A stretch of 14,507 bases of DNA from an uncultured Collinsella sp. (lineage in GTDB: Bacteria > Actinomycetota > Coriobacteriia > Coriobacteriales > Coriobacteriaceae): the NCBI GenBank assembly GCA_900757465.1, contig CAAENY010000079.1, forward strand, positions 1-14,507. The letters are read 5' to 3'. Within the stretch, counting starts at the first letter, position 1, and every line of letters starts with the position of its first letter. Shown here piece after piece: positions 13,221 to 14,507 of the stretch. The notes under the pieces were generated by a model. It made no database searches, was not told the origin of the DNA, and saw only the letters and a list, made by a program, of their open reading frames with translations. The position numbers were made by a program, and so were the translations under genes.

Positions 13221-13256
13221 ACGAGCGAGGACCCCGCGATCCTCGCTCGTTTTTTT
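13221..13256. terminator. strong bidirectional terminator after the topoisomerase gene
   Basis: ACGAGCGAGGA (13221-13231) and TCCTCGCTCGT (13240-13250) form a perfect 11-bp stem with an 8-base loop, followed by seven T in total (13250-13256). The A-rich left flank (CAAAACAAAA) supplies the T tract for the opposite direction, serving the convergent gene. Confidence 0.92.
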
Positions 13257-13258
13257 GA

Positions 13259-13316
13259 CCGGCAGTTAGGGACGTTCCTTTTCTGCCGGCAGTTTAGGAA
13301 CGTCCCTAACTGCCGG
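13259..13316. repeat. REPIN-like inverted repeat with GGGACGTTCC arms
   Basis: A 20-bp perfect inverted repeat (13259-13278 and 13297-13316), each arm running CCGGCAGTTAGGGACGTTCC from the outside in, surrounds an 18-base centre. The centre holds the palindrome CTGCCGGCAG (13283-13292). CCGGCAGTT also recurs directly at 13287, so the element looks like two REP units in inverted orientation. It lies between a terminator and the end of the convergent gene, the usual location of such elements. Confidence 0.7.
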
Positions 13317-13334
13317 CTCGGGAACGACAAAGTG

Positions 13335-14318
13335 CTAGTTCACCTCGACAGGTTTGGCGCCGGGATAGCGCTCCTCAAAGTCTAGGCGGTACTTATTGTC
13401 ATTGGTGCCCGCCACGTTGTCGCGTGACAGCGGCGCCACGATCTCATTCTTGTGGTCCGCGGGCTTTGCGTATTTCAGGCTGATCTCCCAGGCATCGCAG
13501 ATCGCGTCAATGCGGTGGTCCAGGTCGTCATACAGGGCAACGATGTCTTTCCAGGAGCTGTAGTTCTTAGAGTTCGTCGGGACGTTCAGGTCCTCGACGA
13601 TGTCGTAATACTGCTCGATGGTGTCCTCCGTGCGCTCGGCGACGTCGGCGAGATTTTGACGGGTGGTTCGATCCTCTTCCAGATAGCTGCCGTTGAAGTT
13701 CTGTGCGCAGCCACGGACGTAGTTGTCGAGGTCTTCGAGCAAGTCGTAGTATTCGCTCAGTCGGCGGTAGAGGTTCTGCTCGGAGAGCGTTGCTTCGCCG
13801 CCATCCTCGTCGTCATCGTCATCGTCGTCGTACAGACTGTTGGGATCGCCGAGAGGCTTTAGGTCATCGTCGTCGACGTCATGGTGCAGCTTAGCTACCT
13901 CGGCAGTCGTCTGCGTGGCGGCGTTGTCGAAAGGCTTGATCACAAAGAAAACGACCAGGGCGATGATGATCGCCACCAGCACAACGATAACGGCGATAAG
14001 CGGCCCGGTGCCGCTCTTTTTGGGAGCGGGGGTCTGTGGCGAAGCGGGCGCGTATGCGGGAGCCGGCTGCTGTTGGGGCGAGCCGCTCGCGACGGGTATG
14101 CGCTGCGTGGTCTCGACGGCCGCGGGGCCTGCGGCGGGGTCGGGGCGATAGGCGAGGGGGTCGTCCGCCTTGGCTTGCGGCGTATCGAGGGAACCGGTCT
14201 GCTCAAAAGCGGGCTGGCTATCGCTCACGGTTGTTTGCTCAACGGGTGCACCGCACGAGGTGCAGAACTTGGCATCATCTGCAAGAAGTTTGCCGCACGA
14301 GGCGCAATACCGAGACAT
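13335..14318 (-). CDS. zinc-ribbon membrane protein of unknown function
   Basis: A 327-residue membrane-anchored protein I cannot assign to a pathway. Domain order: an N-terminal zinc ribbon YCASCGKLLADDAKFCTSCG (Cys5, Cys8, Cys19, Cys22); a Pro/Gln/Ala-rich linker (30-100); one membrane helix (about 106-128, LIAVIVVLVAIIIALVVFFV); then an outward segment with an aspartate run (SLYDDDDDDDEDGGE, 161-175) and a helical C-terminal domain rich in Tyr, Asp and Glu (LSEYYDLLEDLDNYVRG, RTEDTIEQYYDIVEDLN). Because the ribbon precedes the helix it is expected in the cytoplasm and the acidic domain outside. The ATG at 14318 has AAAGGAG 5 bases upstream; an ATG at 14336 would overlap that site. Similar zinc-ribbon plus single-helix architectures are common in Gram-positive surface or sensor proteins. 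The Asp run may bind divalent cations; this is speculation. Confidence 0.85.
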   Translation of the reverse strand: MSRYCASCGKLLADDAKFCTSCGAPVEQTTVSDSQPAFEQTGSLDTPQAKADDPLAYRPDPAAGPAAVETTQRIPVASGSPQQQPAPAYAPASPQTPAPKKSGTGPLIAVIVVLVAIIIALVVFFVIKPFDNAATQTTAEVAKLHHDVDDDDLKPLGDPNSLYDDDDDDDEDGGEATLSEQNLYRRLSEYYDLLEDLDNYVRGCAQNFNGSYLEEDRTTRQNLADVAERTEDTIEQYYDIVEDLNVPTNSKNYSSWKDIVALYDDLDHRIDAICDAWEISLKYAKPADHKNEIVAPLSRDNVAGTNDNKYRLDFEERYPGAKPVEVN

Positions 14319-14355
14319 TGCCACTCCTTTCGCCACATTTCAATGCAATACGACG

Positions 14356-14361
14356 ATTATA
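14356..14361 (-). promoter_or_regulatory. consensus -10 box of the zinc-ribbon gene
   Basis: Minus-strand TATAAT, a perfect -10 hexamer, lies 37 bases before the start codon. The sequence at the -35 spacing (GATGGG) is poor. Confidence 0.55.
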
Positions 14362-14386
14362 CCCAGCGTCCAAAATTCCCCATCAT

Positions 14387-14424
14387 AAGTTGCGGTGAAA
14401 TAGGGACTCCTTGATTGGCAACTT
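14387..14424. repeat. inverted repeat with AGGGAC core, REP-like
   Basis: AAGTTGC (14387-14393) and GCAACTT (14418-14424) are inverted around a 24-base centre that contains TAGGGACTCC. The AGGGAC core links it to the other three intergenic repeats in this window. It lies just upstream of the zinc-ribbon promoter. Confidence 0.4.
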
Positions 14425-14474
14425 CATCCGAACACCTCCCATATTCATCCGTACATGTACGGATGAATATGGGA
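14423..14474. promoter_or_regulatory. 38-bp perfect palindrome plus extra half-site, operator-like
   Basis: Positions 14437-14474 are a perfect palindrome of 19-bp arms with no loop, centred on GTACATGTAC. Its half-site TTCATCCGTAC (14444-14454, inverted at 14457-14467) recurs as TTCATCCGAAC at 14423-14433, exactly 21 bases (two helical turns) upstream. There is no T tract on either side, so it is not an intrinsic terminator. It could control the zinc-ribbon gene, whose -10 is about 60 bases away, or a gene beyond the right edge. Confidence 0.5.
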
Positions 14475-14488
14475 ACCCGATACCCTGA

Positions 14489-14507
14489 GGGCCGGACCGG
14501 CCGGCCC
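14489..14507. other. GC-rich hairpin cut by the window edge
   Basis: GGGCCGG (14489-14495) and CCGGCCC (14501-14507) form a 7-bp stem with loop ACCGG. It ends exactly at the last base, so whether a T run follows (making it a terminator for one of the strands) cannot be seen. Confidence 0.3.

Noticed and set aside
13800..13835. Trinucleotide-like TCG/TCA run as a possible microsatellite
   Set aside because: It encodes the aspartate run of the zinc-ribbon protein with mixed Asp codons. Possible length variation is covered under that protein's finding.
14437..14474. Long palindrome as an intrinsic terminator
   Set aside because: There is no T tract on either strand next to the stem, and a loopless palindrome is not a usual terminator shape.

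Overview
The window looks like a stretch of chromosome from a GC-rich gut actinobacterium of the class Coriobacteriia, most likely Collinsella or a close relative. This rests on base composition, actinobacterial-looking promoters (a recognisable -10 box with a poor -35), the style of the proteins (an archaeal-type topoisomerase IA, a TatA-type protein with a long acidic tail, a family II pyrophosphatase), and scattered intergenic repeats built around GGGAC(G/A). The species call is inference, because no rRNA or other marker is present. Fourteen protein genes can be supported. I see no tRNA, rRNA, CRISPR array, IS element or prophage.

Layout. (1) Positions 63-1789, minus strand: a GntR/HutC regulator followed by a class I mannose-6-phosphate isomerase (manA), probably one transcript. 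(2) A 339-base divergent intergenic region (1790-2128) with two perfect 12-bp palindromes and a repeat fragment, then a plus-strand ROK sugar kinase. (3) ppaC, the Mn-dependent pyrophosphatase, with its own promoter and a strong terminator. (4) A structured region of about 200 bases holding an intrinsic-terminator-like hairpin just ahead of nhaA (Na+/H+ antiporter). (5) A small unknown minus-strand gene, divergent from a class Ic aspartate-type aminotransferase, which is followed by an orphan STAS-domain protein. (6) A plus-strand run tatA-tatC-hypA-hypB: the twin-arginine translocase followed almost without gap by nickel-enzyme maturation factors. (7) An archaeal-type topoisomerase IA with four zinc-ribbon-like modules and a Lys/Ala/Thr-rich tail. 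(8) A bidirectional terminator, a REPIN-like inverted repeat, and a convergent membrane zinc-ribbon protein. (9) At the right edge, a 38-bp perfect palindrome with an extra half-site, resembling an operator.

How the genes may work together. Region 1-3082 looks like a sugar-phosphate module: the isomerase interconverts mannose-6-P and fructose-6-P, the ROK kinase phosphorylates glucose or a related sugar, and the GntR protein is a candidate regulator. The tat-hyp cluster would supply export and nickel insertion for folded, cofactor-containing enzymes such as NiFe hydrogenases, although no hydrogenase gene lies inside the window.

The signals that ordinary genes do not explain are the leader of nhaA, the palindromic operator-like array at 14423-14474, the dispersed GGGAC repeats, and the tat-hyp coupling. 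I found nothing that I can call a wholly new system. The nhaA leader and the right-edge operator array are the best candidates for undescribed regulation.
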